Numbered from the stretch's first letter, positions 41,265 to 50,202 are shown. The stretch is DNA of 64,000 nucleotides from Aliihoeflea sp052435735 (GCA_052435735.1 JBQVNB010000007.1:1-64000); one strand, 5' to 3'. A program made the numbers and translations. The notes: generated by a model not told the origin, from the letters alone.

Positions 41265-41893
41265 GCGATCACCTCGGACAGCGCGCCGGACCATTCGGCG
41301 AGCCGCGTTTCATAGACGGTCTCGTCGATCGAGACGGAGAGATCGGCCCCCGGGGCCTCGACGAAGCGCATGCGTTCCGACGACGTTCCCATTGCCACGC
41401 GCAGCGGTTCGTAGAGCGAAGCGGGGCCGCGCACGACGATCTTGACGGCGTCGCTGTCCTGTAGCGCCGAGCGCATGACCTTGACCATTCGATCCACCGA
41501 CTTGCGGCCAAGATCTTCGGACAGGACGCCCGAAAGGAGACGCGCGGCGGAGGTCGCCGTCAGGTCGACGACGCGGTCCTCCAGTTCCTGAAGGCGGGCA
41601 GCGATCGTCGCGCCCATGGTCGAGGCGAAGTCCTGGGAGAGGCCTTCCATCTCGGCACGATGGGTTTCGGCGAGCCGTTCGAGTTCGGCCTCGTGGCGCT
41701 CAGTCAGCGAAGCGGCGATGCGCGCCTCGGTGTCGGCGACGGCGCGGTCGAGCCGTGCCTGCCACTCCGCGTCGCTCGTCGCCGATCCGCGTGGCTCGGC
41801 GGCCGGCTGCGGGCGGGCGGGCCGTGGCGCGCGCGGGGGGAGGGATGCCGCGCCGAAATCCGGCAGGGCGTCGGAGAGCGCCTGCGTTCGCAT
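41261..41893 (-). CDS. fliH: Flagellar export regulator FliH-like protein
   Basis: 210 residues: a Pro/Arg-rich N-terminus, a long charged helix (about 40-110; RIAASLTERHEAELERLAET) and a C-terminal domain. Architecture and the place between fliF and motB fit FliH, the negative regulator and tether of the export ATPase FliI. Similarity is mostly structural, as FliH diverges fast. The ATG at 41893 overlaps the fliF stop by one base. Confidence 0.72.
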   Translation of the reverse strand: MRTQALSDALPDFGAASLPPRAPRPARPQPAAEPRGSATSDAEWQARLDRAVADTEARIAASLTERHEAELERLAETHRAEMEGLSQDFASTMGATIAARLQELEDRVVDLTATSAARLLSGVLSEDLGRKSVDRMVKVMRSALQDSDAVKIVVRGPASLYEPLRVAMGTSSERMRFVEAPGADLSVSIDETVYETRLAEWSGALSEVIA

Positions 41894-43524
41894 CAGGCGG
41901 CTTCCTTATGCGCCCATTTGCGCAGGATGAGGGCGGTGCGTTCCTCGTTCAGATCGACCATGCGCGCCAAGCGCTCCTGCGGATTGGGCTTCAGCTTGCG
42001 GCGCAGATCGTCGGTGACGTTGCTGGCTGGGGGGCCGGGCAGGGCCTGCGAGGCGGCGGCCGTCGCGGCTTCGTCCGGCGCGGGCAGGCTGTTCTGGACC
42101 TCGTCGAAGGACGGGCCGGCAAGGGCTTCCTGCGGGCGGGTCAGCGCGGCCGTCATCGGGCGCAGGCCGAACCACGATACGAGGAAGACGACGACGACGA
42201 AGGCGAGCGCGTTGATCATGGTGCCGGTGTGGCGCCCTGCAGCTTCCATCCAGCTTTGCGCAACCGGATCGGCGCCTTCGAGGCCATCCATGAACTCGAC
42301 GGACGAGACGGTGATGACGTCGCCGCGCGCCTCGGAAAAACCGGTGGCGGACGCCACGACGTTGCGGATTTCGGCGATGCGGGCCTCGATCTGCTCGGGT
42401 GTCGGGCTTTCGCCGATGACCGAGGCGAGGCGGGCCTGGTTGACGACCACTGCGATCGACATCTTGGAGACGGAATAGCCGTTGGAGACGGTCGCGATGC
42501 GCTTGGAATTGATCTCGTAGTTCGTCGTTTCCTCGCGGCGCTCGCGCTGCTCGGAGGATTCGGGACCGGCGCCGGGGGCGGCCTGCTCTTCGGGCAGGTT
42601 CTGCTGGACGGATGCCGCCTGCGAGGCTTCGCGCTGGTTCGACTGATCGTTGGAGCGCACGACCTGCATCGACCGCTCGACACGGCTTTCGGGATCGAAG
42701 ATCGTCTCCTCGATCTGCTGGCTGTCGGTGTTGACCTCGGCGCGGACAGAGGCGCGGAAATTGTCGTAGCCGAGATAGGGGGAGAGGGCTCGGCGGATAT
42801 TGTCCTCGACCTGCGATTCGACCGAGCGCTCAACGCCCATCGCGCGGGTCAGCGCCATGTTGTTCGGATCGTCGCCGGCGGCGAGAAGCGTGCCTGCGGA
42901 ATCGAGCACGGTCACGTCCTCGACCGAAAGGCCCGGTACGGCGGCGGCGACCATGTGACGGATCGACATCGCGGCCTGCGTCGCGTCGTTGCCGGCGGTG
43001 CGGATGACGACGGAGGCGGAGGGGCGCTGTTCCTCGCGGCGGAAATTGGCGCGCTCCGACATGACGATGTGGACGCGCGCGGCCTTGACGCCGGCGATCG
43101 ACTGGATGGTGCGCGCAATTTCGCCTTCCAGCGCGCGGACGCGGGTCACCTGCTGCATGAAGGAGGTGAGGCCGAAGGAGCCGACATTGTCGAAGAGCTC
43201 GTAGCCCGCATTGGTCGAGGTCGGCAGGCCGCGCTCGGCGAGGAGCATTCGCGCCGGGCCGGTTCGGCCGACAGGGACCATGACGGTGGTGCCGTCGCTG
43301 GCAACGTCGAAATCGATCCCGTTCTCGCCCAGCACCATGCCGATCTGGTTGATGTCGCCCCGGTCGAGGCCGACATAGAGCGTCTCGTAGGTCGGCTTGT
43401 TGAGATAGAGCGAGGCCGCGATGACGGTCGCGACGACGAAGGCGCCGACACCGCCCATGATGGCGAGCTTCTGGGGGCCGAAGGCACGCAGATTGTCGAG
43501 TAGGGTCTTGAGCTGATCAGGCAA
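41893..43524 (-). CDS. fliF: Flagellar MS-ring protein FliF
   Basis: 543 residues. An N-terminal transmembrane helix (about 20-42) is followed by YscJ/FliF ring domains (YETLYVGLDRGDINQIGMVL, VARVHIVMSERANF-type segment near 150). The periplasmic core runs to a second helix near 445 (ALAFVVVVFLVSWFGLRPM). The C-terminal tail binds FliG (RMVDLNEERTALILRKWAH). The start appears to be TTG at 43524 with GGAG upstream; no ATG lies before the first helix. It begins the fliF-fliH-motB-motC-fliK run. Confidence 0.92.
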   Translation of the reverse strand: MPDQLKTLLDNLRAFGPQKLAIMGGVGAFVVATVIAASLYLNKPTYETLYVGLDRGDINQIGMVLGENGIDFDVASDGTTVMVPVGRTGPARMLLAERGLPTSTNAGYELFDNVGSFGLTSFMQQVTRVRALEGEIARTIQSIAGVKAARVHIVMSERANFRREEQRPSASVVIRTAGNDATQAAMSIRHMVAAAVPGLSVEDVTVLDSAGTLLAAGDDPNNMALTRAMGVERSVESQVEDNIRRALSPYLGYDNFRASVRAEVNTDSQQIEETIFDPESRVERSMQVVRSNDQSNQREASQAASVQQNLPEEQAAPGAGPESSEQRERREETTNYEINSKRIATVSNGYSVSKMSIAVVVNQARLASVIGESPTPEQIEARIAEIRNVVASATGFSEARGDVITVSSVEFMDGLEGADPVAQSWMEAAGRHTGTMINALAFVVVVFLVSWFGLRPMTAALTRPQEALAGPSFDEVQNSLPAPDEAATAAASQALPGPPASNVTDDLRRKLKPNPQERLARMVDLNEERTALILRKWAHKEAA

Positions 43525-43589
43525 AGGTTTCTCGCTCCGGCAGTACGGGTTGCGAGGACCTTATGAATTCAAGCTTGTGCGAAAATGAA

Positions 43590-43616
43590 ATCGGGCCGCG
43601 ACAAGCGCGGCCCGAT
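43590..43616 (-). terminator. Intrinsic terminator of the flagellin gene
   Basis: A perfect 11-bp stem ATCGGGCCGCG/CGCGGCCCGAT with a 5-nt loop lies 26 bp beyond the flagellin stop. On the minus strand it is followed by TTTCATTTTC. It separates flagellin from fliF. Confidence 0.85.
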
Positions 43617-43641
43617 CCATGTCACATCGCGGCTGCCGCTA

Positions 43642-44418
43642 TTAGCGGAAGAGCGAGAGAACCGACTGCGAGTTCTGGTTGGCGATCGACAGCGCCTGGA
43701 TGCCGAGCTGCTGCTGAGTCTGCAGAGCCGAAAGGCGAGCCGATTCGGCGTTCATGTCGGCGTCGACCAGAGCGCCAACGCCGCGATCGATAGCGTCCAT
43801 GAGCTTGGACGTGAAGGCAAGCGACGAGTCGATGCGTGCCTTGGAGGCGCCGAGTTCAGCGGCGGCCGAGCGCATGTCGTCCAATGCCGTTTCCGCCGTT
43901 GCCGCATCGGTAATGCCGCCGACAGATGTTGCGAGATCAAAGGCCGTCACGTCCAGCGTGGTCGTTCCGGTGCCCTTGGTGTAGCCGCTGACTACCGTGA
44001 GATCGCCGCCGGTGACGAGAAGGTTCTGACCTTCGAAGTCGGCTGCAGTCGCGATGGCCTCGACCTGCTCGGTGAGCTGCGTGATTTCTGCATCGAGGGC
44101 ATCGGTATCAACGCCGCCCTGCTCGTATGCCACCCACTTCGCGAAGATCTGTTCGGTCAGCTTGATGGCTTCTTCAAGGCCCGTGTAAGCGGTGTCAACG
44201 ACGGCGGCGCCGAAGCCGAGCGAGTCCTTGACGGCCGACAGCGCGCTATTCTGCGCCTTCATGCCGGTCGAGATCGACCAATAGGCAGCGTTGTCCGAAG
44301 CGCTCGAAACGCGCTCGCCCGTGGCGATGCGGTTCTGCGTCGTTGCGAGGTTCTTGTTGGTGGTCTGCAGCGTCTGCAGAGCGGTCATCGCGGAGGTGTT
44401 GGTGAGAAGCGAAGTCAT
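43642..44418 (-). CDS. fla: Flagellin
   Basis: 258 residues. The conserved D0/D1 termini are intact: SLLTNTSAMTALQTLQTTNK, NRIATGERVSSASDNAAYWS and C-terminal SARLSALQTQQQLGIQALSI, ending SQSVLSLFR. The variable central region is small, so the protein is clearly shorter than the 320-400 residues common in rhizobia. It is the only flagellin gene in the window, whereas many rhizobia have several in tandem. It is monocistronic, with a strong terminator downstream and an upstream leader of up to about 200 nt. Confidence 0.95.
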   Translation of the reverse strand: MTSLLTNTSAMTALQTLQTTNKNLATTQNRIATGERVSSASDNAAYWSISTGMKAQNSALSAVKDSLGFGAAVVDTAYTGLEEAIKLTEQIFAKWVAYEQGGVDTDALDAEITQLTEQVEAIATAADFEGQNLLVTGGDLTVVSGYTKGTGTTTLDVTAFDLATSVGGITDAATAETALDDMRSAAAELGASKARIDSSLAFTSKLMDAIDRGVGALVDADMNAESARLSALQTQQQLGIQALSIANQNSQSVLSLFR

Positions 44419-44458
44419 GTTCGTTGCCCCTGTGTGTACAGAAAACTCTACGGGACAT

Positions 44459-44474
44459 ACCGGGCTTATCCGGT
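44459..44474 (-). promoter_or_regulatory. Small hairpin in the flagellin upstream leader
   Basis: ACCGG (44459-44463) pairs with CCGGT (44470-44474) around a 6-nt loop, 41 bp before the flagellin start. It would fall in the 5' untranslated region and could be a site for FlbT control. This is speculative. Confidence 0.25.
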
Positions 44475-44620
44475 GCGACGGAGCGGCATCATGCCTGTGA
44501 CATCCCCTCGTTGAGCGTCAGTCCGTCGTGCCTCGTGATTCATAGAGGCGAGGTCTTAACGAGGTGTTTCACAGGTTGCTTATTTTCGGGGGAATGGGGT
44601 TTTTCGTAAGTGAGACCCTG

Positions 44621-44643
44621 CCTCGCGGGTTCGGCGCGAGGGG
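44621..44643 (-). terminator. Possible hairpin at the end of the fliP operon
   Basis: CCTCGCG and CGCGAGG pair around a 7-nt loop 21-42 bp beyond the fliP stop. There is no U tract. The adjacent GGGGTCAATTCGGAGGA (44640-44656) is identical to the outer flank of repeat family A at 4684-4700, so it may be a repeat remnant. Confidence 0.35.
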
Positions 44644-44663
44644 TCAATTCGGAGGAAAACCGG

Positions 44664-45398
44664 TCAGGAAATCGACCGTACCAGACTGCCGACAAGCAGG
44701 TTCCAGCCGTCGATCAGGACGAAGAACAGGATCTTGAAAGGCAGGGCGACAACGGTCGGGGGTAGCATCATCATGCCCATGGCCATGGTGATGGTCGCGA
44801 CGATCAGGTCGATGACGAGGAAAGGCAGGACGATGAGGAAGCCGATCTCGAAGCCGCGCCGGATTTCCGAAATGAGAAAGGCGGGGACGAGGATGCGCAT
44901 GTCGACGACATCGCCCTCGGCGATTGCCTGGCCGCGCTCGGCCGCGAGGTCGGCGAAGAGGGCGAGGTCCTGGTCGCGCACGTTTCGCAGCATGAATGCG
45001 CGGAAAGGCTCGGCGATCTCGGTGACCGCTTCTTCTTCCGAGATTTCGTTGTTGATCAGCGGCTGCAGGCCGTTCTGCCAAGCGGTGTCGAAGGTCGGCG
45101 ACATGACGTAGAAGGTCATGAAGAGCGACAGGGAGATCAGGATCAAATTCGCCGGAGTCGAGGGCAGGCCCATGCCGGCGCGCAGGATCGACAGCGCGAT
45201 GACGAAGCGGGTGAAGCTTGTCACCATGATCAGGATGCCCGGCGCGACGGAGAGGACCGTCAGGATGCCGAAGAGCTGGATGATGGTGCCGACCGTCGAG
45301 CCGTCGGTCTGTCCGGTCAGCGCGCCTAGGTCGAGCGTCTGGGCTCCGGCCGATCCCGTCAGCCAAAAAAAGGCGATGGCGTAAGCGAAGACTTTCAT
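44664..45398 (-). CDS. fliP: Flagellar export apparatus protein FliP
   Basis: 244 residues with a signal peptide (about 1-21, ending AGA-Q) and four transmembrane helices. Typical blocks are MVTSFTRFVIALSILRAGMG, AFMLRNVRDQDLALF, and FEIGFLIVLPFLVIDLIVAT followed by MGMMMLPP. It is the core of the FliPQR gate. The ATG at 45398 overlaps the fliL stop by 4 bp, so it is the last gene of the flgF-fliP run. Confidence 0.94.
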   Translation of the reverse strand: MKVFAYAIAFFWLTGSAGAQTLDLGALTGQTDGSTVGTIIQLFGILTVLSVAPGILIMVTSFTRFVIALSILRAGMGLPSTPANLILISLSLFMTFYVMSPTFDTAWQNGLQPLINNEISEEEAVTEIAEPFRAFMLRNVRDQDLALFADLAAERGQAIAEGDVVDMRILVPAFLISEIRRGFEIGFLIVLPFLVIDLIVATITMAMGMMMLPPTVVALPFKILFFVLIDGWNLLVGSLVRSIS

Positions 45399-45883
45399 TC
45401 GAACAGCAGCGTCCGGATCAGGACACCCTTCACCTTGCCTTCGGAGCGGATGCGGGCGATGTCGTCGAGATCGGCCTTGAAGTGGCGGTAGCCTGATGCG
45501 CCCTCGATCTGGTGCGGCTTGATCGTGCGCAGGAAGGCGAGGATGTCCTGATGGACGGCTTCGCCGACGAGTTCGTCGACCTCCTGCTCGAAGAGGAGCG
45601 TGGTTTCCAGCCGCGCCCACACATCCGCCGGGGCGGCGAGGGCGGTCGTGATGGCGGGAAGCGGCAGGAGCGCGAGGCTCGATTCATGTTCGCCCGCCTC
45701 GGCGCCGGCGATCGCCTCGGCGGCTTCGGCCTTTGCGGCGCTCGCCTCCGAGCCCAGCATGTCGCCGAGAAACCAGCCGGCACCGACGGCACCCGCCGTC
45801 AGCACCAGGAAGACGATGCCGGTCACGACGGCCGAGCCGCCTTTCTTCTTGTCGCCCGTCTTGTCTTCGATCGCCGTTGCCAT
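45395..45883 (-). CDS. fliL: Flagellar basal-body-associated protein FliL
   Basis: 162 residues. A basic N-terminus, one transmembrane helix (about 19-40) and a periplasmic domain end DDIARIRSEGKVKGVLIRTLLFE, close to the usual FliL C-terminus. FliL surrounds or supports the stator. The second, more divergent FliL-like protein at 25836-26366 may be its paralog MotF. It overlaps fliP. Confidence 0.9.
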   Translation of the reverse strand: MATAIEDKTGDKKKGGSAVVTGIVFLVLTAGAVGAGWFLGDMLGSEASAAKAEAAEAIAGAEAGEHESSLALLPLPAITTALAAPADVWARLETTLLFEQEVDELVGEAVHQDILAFLRTIKPHQIEGASGYRHFKADLDDIARIRSEGKVKGVLIRTLLFE

Positions 45884-45895
45884 TCCTGCGATCTC

Positions 45896-46600
45896 CTAGA
45901 AGGGAAGCACGGTGTCGACGACCTGCTGGCCCCAGGTCGGCTGCTGGACTTCGGACAGGCGTCCGCGTCCGCCGTAGGAGACGCGGGCTTCGGCGATGCG
46001 CTCGTAGGAAATCGTGTTCTCGGCGCCGATGTCGGACGGGCGCACGATGCCGGCGATGGTGAGGATGCGCAGTTCGGCGTTCACGCGCACTTCCTGCGAG
46101 CCCATGATCAGGAGATTGCCGTTGGGCAACACGTCGGTCACGACGGCGGCGACGCGCATGTTGATCTGTTCGGAGCGCTCGGTGGTGCCGCGGCCGGCGC
46201 TCTGGCTATTGCCCGAGGCGGAGAGGTCGAGGCCACCGCCGGTGGATGCCGCTTCCCACGACGCGTTGCCGGACAGGCCCATCGTGCGGTTGGAGGTGCG
46301 GCGGCGGTCGGATTCGTTGTTCAATTCGGCCCGGTCGTTGATCGAGATCAGCACGGTCAGGATGTCGCCATTGTCGAGCGCGCGGGCGTCGGTAAAGAGC
46401 CGGCTCTGGCGATCATCCCAAAGCGAGTTGCGACGCACCTGCGGCGCATCCGGGTTCGGGTAGGTCATGGTCTGCTTCGTGCCCGACACGACGCCGTAGC
46501 CGACCGGCGTCAGCTTCGGCTCCTTGCCGAGTTCGGCGGTCTGCGAACAGCCGGCGAGGGTCAGTAGGGCGAGAGCGGCAATGCCGTGGCGAGCGATCAT
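45896..46600 (-). CDS. flgH: Flagellar L-ring lipoprotein FlgH
   Basis: 234 residues with a lipoprotein signal (LLTLAGCS, Cys18). Conserved features are SLWDDRQSRLFTDARALDNG, GDILTVLISINDRAELNNES and the end MGSQEVRVNAELRILTIAGI followed by VRPSDI. It forms the outer-membrane L ring. The ATG overlaps the motE stop (ATGA). Confidence 0.94.
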   Translation of the reverse strand: MIARHGIAALALLTLAGCSQTAELGKEPKLTPVGYGVVSGTKQTMTYPNPDAPQVRRNSLWDDRQSRLFTDARALDNGDILTVLISINDRAELNNESDRRRTSNRTMGLSGNASWEAASTGGGLDLSASGNSQSAGRGTTERSEQINMRVAAVVTDVLPNGNLLIMGSQEVRVNAELRILTIAGIVRPSDIGAENTISYERIAEARVSYGGRGRLSEVQQPTWGQQVVDTVLPF

Positions 46601-47094
46601 GACGGGTCCTTTTCGCGCGCGGCGCTCGCCATGATCGACGTCACGCCGGCAGCGGCCTTCGTTTCCATTTCATTCATGATGATGCCGGCCTTTCGGGCGT
46701 CGAGCTTCATCAGGATGCCCGCGGCAAGCTCCGGTCCGAGTTCGGTCAGGCGCTCGGCGGCGGCGTCGGGGCGCATGCGGCCGTAGATGTCGACGACATT
46801 GTCCTGCGCCTTGGCAAGGAACGTCTCGCGGCGGCGAAGCCATTCCTCGTATTCGGCGCGCTTTTCCTCGAGGGCGGCGATGCGGGCATCGACCTCGGCC
46901 TGGAGGCTGCGCAGTTCCTCGGCCTGAAGCGCGTAGCGCTGGTCGCGGGCGGCGTCGGCGATGTTGGTGCAGAACCGCTCGGCATCGTTGGAGACGACTT
47001 GCGTTTCCTGCGTTGCGGCAGGGCCGGCGGCTAAGACAAGGCAGCCGGCAATCGCCGAAAGCCGCAATGTCTGGACGAAGGTCGAGTGTGTCAT
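46597..47094 (-). CDS. motE: Motility chaperone MotE
   Basis: 165 residues with a signal peptide (about 1-28), a long charged coiled-coil (about 55-95; LQAEVDARIAALEEKRAEYE) and a MgtE-N-like C-terminal part (LTELGPELAAGILMKLDARK). In Sinorhizobium MotE is a periplasmic chaperone specific for MotC. It sits between flgI and flgH, as known for that group, and overlaps flgH. Confidence 0.85.
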   Translation of the reverse strand: MTHSTFVQTLRLSAIAGCLVLAAGPAATQETQVVSNDAERFCTNIADAARDQRYALQAEELRSLQAEVDARIAALEEKRAEYEEWLRRRETFLAKAQDNVVDIYGRMRPDAAAERLTELGPELAAGILMKLDARKAGIIMNEMETKAAAGVTSIMASAAREKDPS

Positions 47095-47102
47095 CGCGCG
47101 GC

Positions 47103-48206
47103 CTACTGCACCACCAGCTCGGCCTGAAGCGCGCCGGCGGTCTTGATGCCCTGGAGAATGGAGATGATGCCGTCGGGCTTGACGCCCAGACGATTGAGCC
47201 CGGCGACCAGCGTCTCGAGGTTCGGCCCGTCGAGAAGCGCGACCTGCGCGTCGGGCTGCTGGACGTCGATCTGGGTGAAGTCCTCGATCGCCGTCTGTCC
47301 GTCGGTGAACGGATCGGGCTGGACGACCTGCGGCATTTCGGTGATGCGGACCGTCAGCGTGCCGTGGCTGATCGCCACGCGCGCGATCTTGACGTCCTGA
47401 CCGATGACGATGGTGCCGGTGCGCTCGTCGACGACGACGCGGGCAGGGGTGTCCGACTGGACGACGAGGTTCTCGATCTCGGCGTAAAAGCGCGCGGTCG
47501 ATACGTTCGCCGGCCGCGTGATCGCGACGGTGCGCGCGTCCTGCTCGGCGGCGACCGCCGTGCCGAAGCGCTGGCGGGCGTAGGTGTTGATCGCGTCGGT
47601 GATGCGCACGGCTGTCGAGAAATCGGGGTTGCGCAGTTGCAGGGTCAGCGTCGTGTCGCCGTTGAACGAGCCGGGAACCTGACGCTCGACGATGGCGCCG
47701 TTCGGGACGCGGCCGGCTGTGGGGACGCCCTGCGTCAGCGTTTCGGCCGCCCCTTGCGCGGTGAAGCCGGAGACGATGACGCCGCCTTGCGCGACGGCAT
47801 AGATGTCGCCGTCGGGCGCGCGCAGCGGGGTCATGACGAGCGTGCCGCCCTGAAGCGAGGCGGCATCACCCATCGACGAGACGTTGACGTCGATGCGGGC
47901 GCCGGACTGGACGAAGGCGGGCAGGTTGGCGGTGACGATGACGGCCGCGACATTGCGCGAGCGCGCGGCCGACCCTTGAGAGGCGATGCCGAGATTTTCG
48001 AGCATCGCGCGGATCGACTGTTCGGTGAAGGGCGAGTTGCGCAGGCTGTCGCCCGAGCCCTGCAGGCCGATGACGAGGCCGTAACCGACGAGCTGGTTGT
48101 CGCGCGCGCTCTGGAGCGTCGCGACGTCCTTGATGCGCGAAGTCGCGCCGGCCGGCAGCGCGAAGGTTGCGAGCGCAGCCAGGATGATTATCGCGATGCG
48201 CTTCAT
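47103..48206 (-). CDS. flgI: Flagellar P-ring protein FlgI
   Basis: 367 residues with a signal peptide (about 1-21). Hallmarks are SRIKDVATLQSARDNQLVGY with GLVIGLQGSGDSLRNSPFTE, GAARIDVNVSSMGDA-type pattern, and the C-terminus ETLVAGLNRLGVKPDGIISI. It forms the periplasmic P ring. The ATG overlaps the flgA stop by 4 bp. Confidence 0.95.
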   Translation of the reverse strand: MKRIAIIILAALATFALPAGATSRIKDVATLQSARDNQLVGYGLVIGLQGSGDSLRNSPFTEQSIRAMLENLGIASQGSAARSRNVAAVIVTANLPAFVQSGARIDVNVSSMGDAASLQGGTLVMTPLRAPDGDIYAVAQGGVIVSGFTAQGAAETLTQGVPTAGRVPNGAIVERQVPGSFNGDTTLTLQLRNPDFSTAVRITDAINTYARQRFGTAVAAEQDARTVAITRPANVSTARFYAEIENLVVQSDTPARVVVDERTGTIVIGQDVKIARVAISHGTLTVRITEMPQVVQPDPFTDGQTAIEDFTQIDVQQPDAQVALLDGPNLETLVAGLNRLGVKPDGIISILQGIKTAGALQAELVVQ

Positions 48207-48661
48207 GATGCGGAGACCCGGACCGTGCCGTCGGCCATGACGACGCCGGAGACGACGGCGCCGGAATCGAGATTGCGGATGCGCACGATGTCGCCGGTCG
48301 AGCCCGGCTGGAGCGGAACGCCGGTGACGGAAATGACGAGCGGGCCCTGCACGAACTGCATCTCGACCGGCTTGCCGGCCTCGACGACATAGGCCTCGCG
48401 CAGCGCGGCGACCGCGACCATGCGGCCGGGCAGCAGCGTGTTCTTGGCGACCTTGCCGGCGAACTGCTCCATGTCGAGCGCGTAGATGGAGGGGTTCGGA
48501 AGCTGGCGGCGCAGCGGCACGACTTCGAGCAGGTCGAAGCCGATTTCCTGGCCCGGATAGATGACGCGCGTCGGCACCACGACCGTTTCCTGCGCGGCGG
48601 CGATGGCCGGGGCGAGGAGGGCGAGGGCGGCGAAGGCGATGCCGATCATGCGACGCGACAT
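48203..48661 (-). CDS. flgA: P-ring assembly chaperone FlgA
   Basis: 152 residues with a signal peptide (about 1-23). The SAF-like domain contains TRVIYPGQEIGFDLLEVVPL and the end GSTGDIVRIRNLDSGAVVSG, typical of FlgA. It is shorter than enterobacterial FlgA because the N-terminal domain is missing, as usual in rhizobia. It lies 6 bp after flgG and overlaps flgI. Confidence 0.9.
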   Translation of the reverse strand: MSRRMIGIAFAALALLAPAIAAAQETVVVPTRVIYPGQEIGFDLLEVVPLRRQLPNPSIYALDMEQFAGKVAKNTLLPGRMVAVAALREAYVVEAGKPVEMQFVQGPLVISVTGVPLQPGSTGDIVRIRNLDSGAVVSGVVMADGTVRVSAS

Positions 48662-48667
48662 GGCGTC

Positions 48668-49456
48668 TTACCTCATGTTCTGCGAAACGGTCGCCGCCAT
48701 CTGGTCGGCGGTGGTGATGACCTTGGAATTCATCTCGTAGCCGCGCTGGGCGTTGATCAGCTCGGTGATTTCGCGAACCGGATCGACGTTGGAGCTTTCC
48801 AGATACCCTTGCGCGATGGTGCCGAGGCCGGCGATGCCGGGCAGGCCCTGAACCGGATCGCCCGAAGCGCCCGTCTGGCGGAAAAGATTGTCGCCGAGCG
48901 GGGCGAGGCCGGCATCGTTGGCGAAGGCGACGAGGTTCAACTGGCCGAGTTCGGCCGGCTCTTCCTGGCCGGGGATGCGGGCGAAGACCTGGCCCGAGCC
49001 GTTGACGGTGAAATCGAGCGCGTTTTCCGGCACGACGATGTTGGGCAGGACGCGCATGCCCTGCACCGTTACCACCTCGCCCTCGGCATTCAGGTTGAAC
49101 GCGCCGGCGCGGGTGTAGAGCACCTCGCCGTCCGGCCCCTCGATCTCGAACCAGCCGCCGCCCTGGATGGCGAGGTCGTGCGTGTTGCCGGTGGTGGCCA
49201 GCGCGCCCTGCATGTGGACGTTGCGCACGGCAGCCAGCTTGACGCCGAGGCCGAAGCTCGCGCCTTCCGGCACGACGCCGGTATCGGCACGCGCAGGCAC
49301 GCCCTGCAGGCGGTCGACCTGGTAGAGAAGATCGGTGAACTCGGCGCGGGCCCGCTTGAAGCCCGTCGTGTTCAGGTTTGCGATGTTGTTGGCGATGACT
49401 TCGAGATTGGCCTGCTGGGCCGTCATGCCCGTAGCCGCGATGGCGAGCGCTTTCAT
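48668..49456 (-). CDS. flgG: Flagellar distal rod protein FlgG
   Basis: 262 residues, normal length. MKALAIAATGMTAQQANLEV at the N-terminus, NIANLNTTGFKRARAEFTDL, IQGGGWFEIEGPDGEVLYTR and the C-terminal QGYLESSNVDPVREITELIN are diagnostic. It forms the distal rod. It is separated by 13 bp from fliE. Confidence 0.95.
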   Translation of the reverse strand: MKALAIAATGMTAQQANLEVIANNIANLNTTGFKRARAEFTDLLYQVDRLQGVPARADTGVVPEGASFGLGVKLAAVRNVHMQGALATTGNTHDLAIQGGGWFEIEGPDGEVLYTRAGAFNLNAEGEVVTVQGMRVLPNIVVPENALDFTVNGSGQVFARIPGQEEPAELGQLNLVAFANDAGLAPLGDNLFRQTGASGDPVQGLPGIAGLGTIAQGYLESSNVDPVREITELINAQRGYEMNSKVITTADQMAATVSQNMR

Positions 49457-49469
49457 GGTGTCGTCTCCG

Positions 49470-49781
49470 TCAGATCTGCATGCGGCTGATTTCGAGGTAG
49501 GAACTCACGATCTTGTCGCGGATCGCGATGGCTGCCTGGAGCGACTGCTCGGCGCTCATGACCGCGTCGACCACTTCGCGCGTCTCCAGTCCGCCCTGCA
49601 TCCCCTTGAACGAGGCCTGCTCGGCGTTCTGAAGCTTGCCGATGGTCGCCATGGCGGTGTCGCCGAGCGCGTCAGTGAAGCTCTGGCCGATGGAGGGCGC
49701 CTGCGCGGGCTGCGCGAAAGCGGCTTCGAAAGGCTTGGCGGCGCCGCCAACGTTCTGGAGGCCGGGAATGGCAGTCAGCAT
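49470..49781 (-). CDS. fliE: Flagellar MS-ring/rod adaptor FliE
   Basis: 103 residues with the FliE pattern: QSFTDALGDTAMATIGKLQN, then EVVDAVMSAEQSLQAAIAIR and the end LEISRMQI. It joins the MS ring to the rod. The ATG overlaps the flgC stop by one base. Confidence 0.92.
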   Translation of the reverse strand: MLTAIPGLQNVGGAAKPFEAAFAQPAQAPSIGQSFTDALGDTAMATIGKLQNAEQASFKGMQGGLETREVVDAVMSAEQSLQAAIAIRDKIVSSYLEISRMQI

Positions 49782-50197
49782 CAGGTGCTCCGCATCAGGT
49801 CGATTGTCATGGAGATGAGTTCGCGCGCCTGCTTGATGACCTGCAGATTCGCGTCATAGCCGCGATTGGCCTCGCGCATGTCGGCCATCTCGATCAGCAT
49901 GTTGACGTTGGGCATGCGCACATAGCCGTTGGCGTCGGCCGCCTCGTGACCCGGCAGATATTCGAGCGGGAAGGCGGTCTGGTCGTTGGCGATCGAGGTG
50001 ACGTTGACGAAGGAGCCGCCCGAGGCGCGGTCGAGCTCGGCCGCGAAGGTAATGGTCTTGCGCTGGAACGGATCGGCGCCGGGCGTCGAGGCGGTCGACT
50101 GGGCGTTCGCCATGTTTTCCGAGACGATGCGCAGCCGTTCGGACTGCGCGCCGAGGCCGGAGGCGGCGACTTTCATGGAAGTGAGAAGCGGGTCCAT
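49781..50197 (-). CDS. flgC: Flagellar proximal rod protein FlgC
   Basis: 138 residues: TSMKVAASGLGAQSERLRIV with SENMANAQSTASTPGADPFQ, and the C-terminal VNMLIEMADMREANRGYDAN, all typical. It is a proximal rod subunit encoded between flgB and fliE. Confidence 0.94.
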   Translation of the reverse strand: MDPLLTSMKVAASGLGAQSERLRIVSENMANAQSTASTPGADPFQRKTITFAAELDRASGGSFVNVTSIANDQTAFPLEYLPGHEAADANGYVRMPNVNMLIEMADMREANRGYDANLQVIKQARELISMTIDLMRST

Positions 50198-50202
50198 CTG
50201 CG

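Noticed and set aside
41755..43503. A 582-codon plus-strand open frame opposite fliF
   Set aside because: Antisense shadow; Asp/Gly/Arg-rich composition without motifs.
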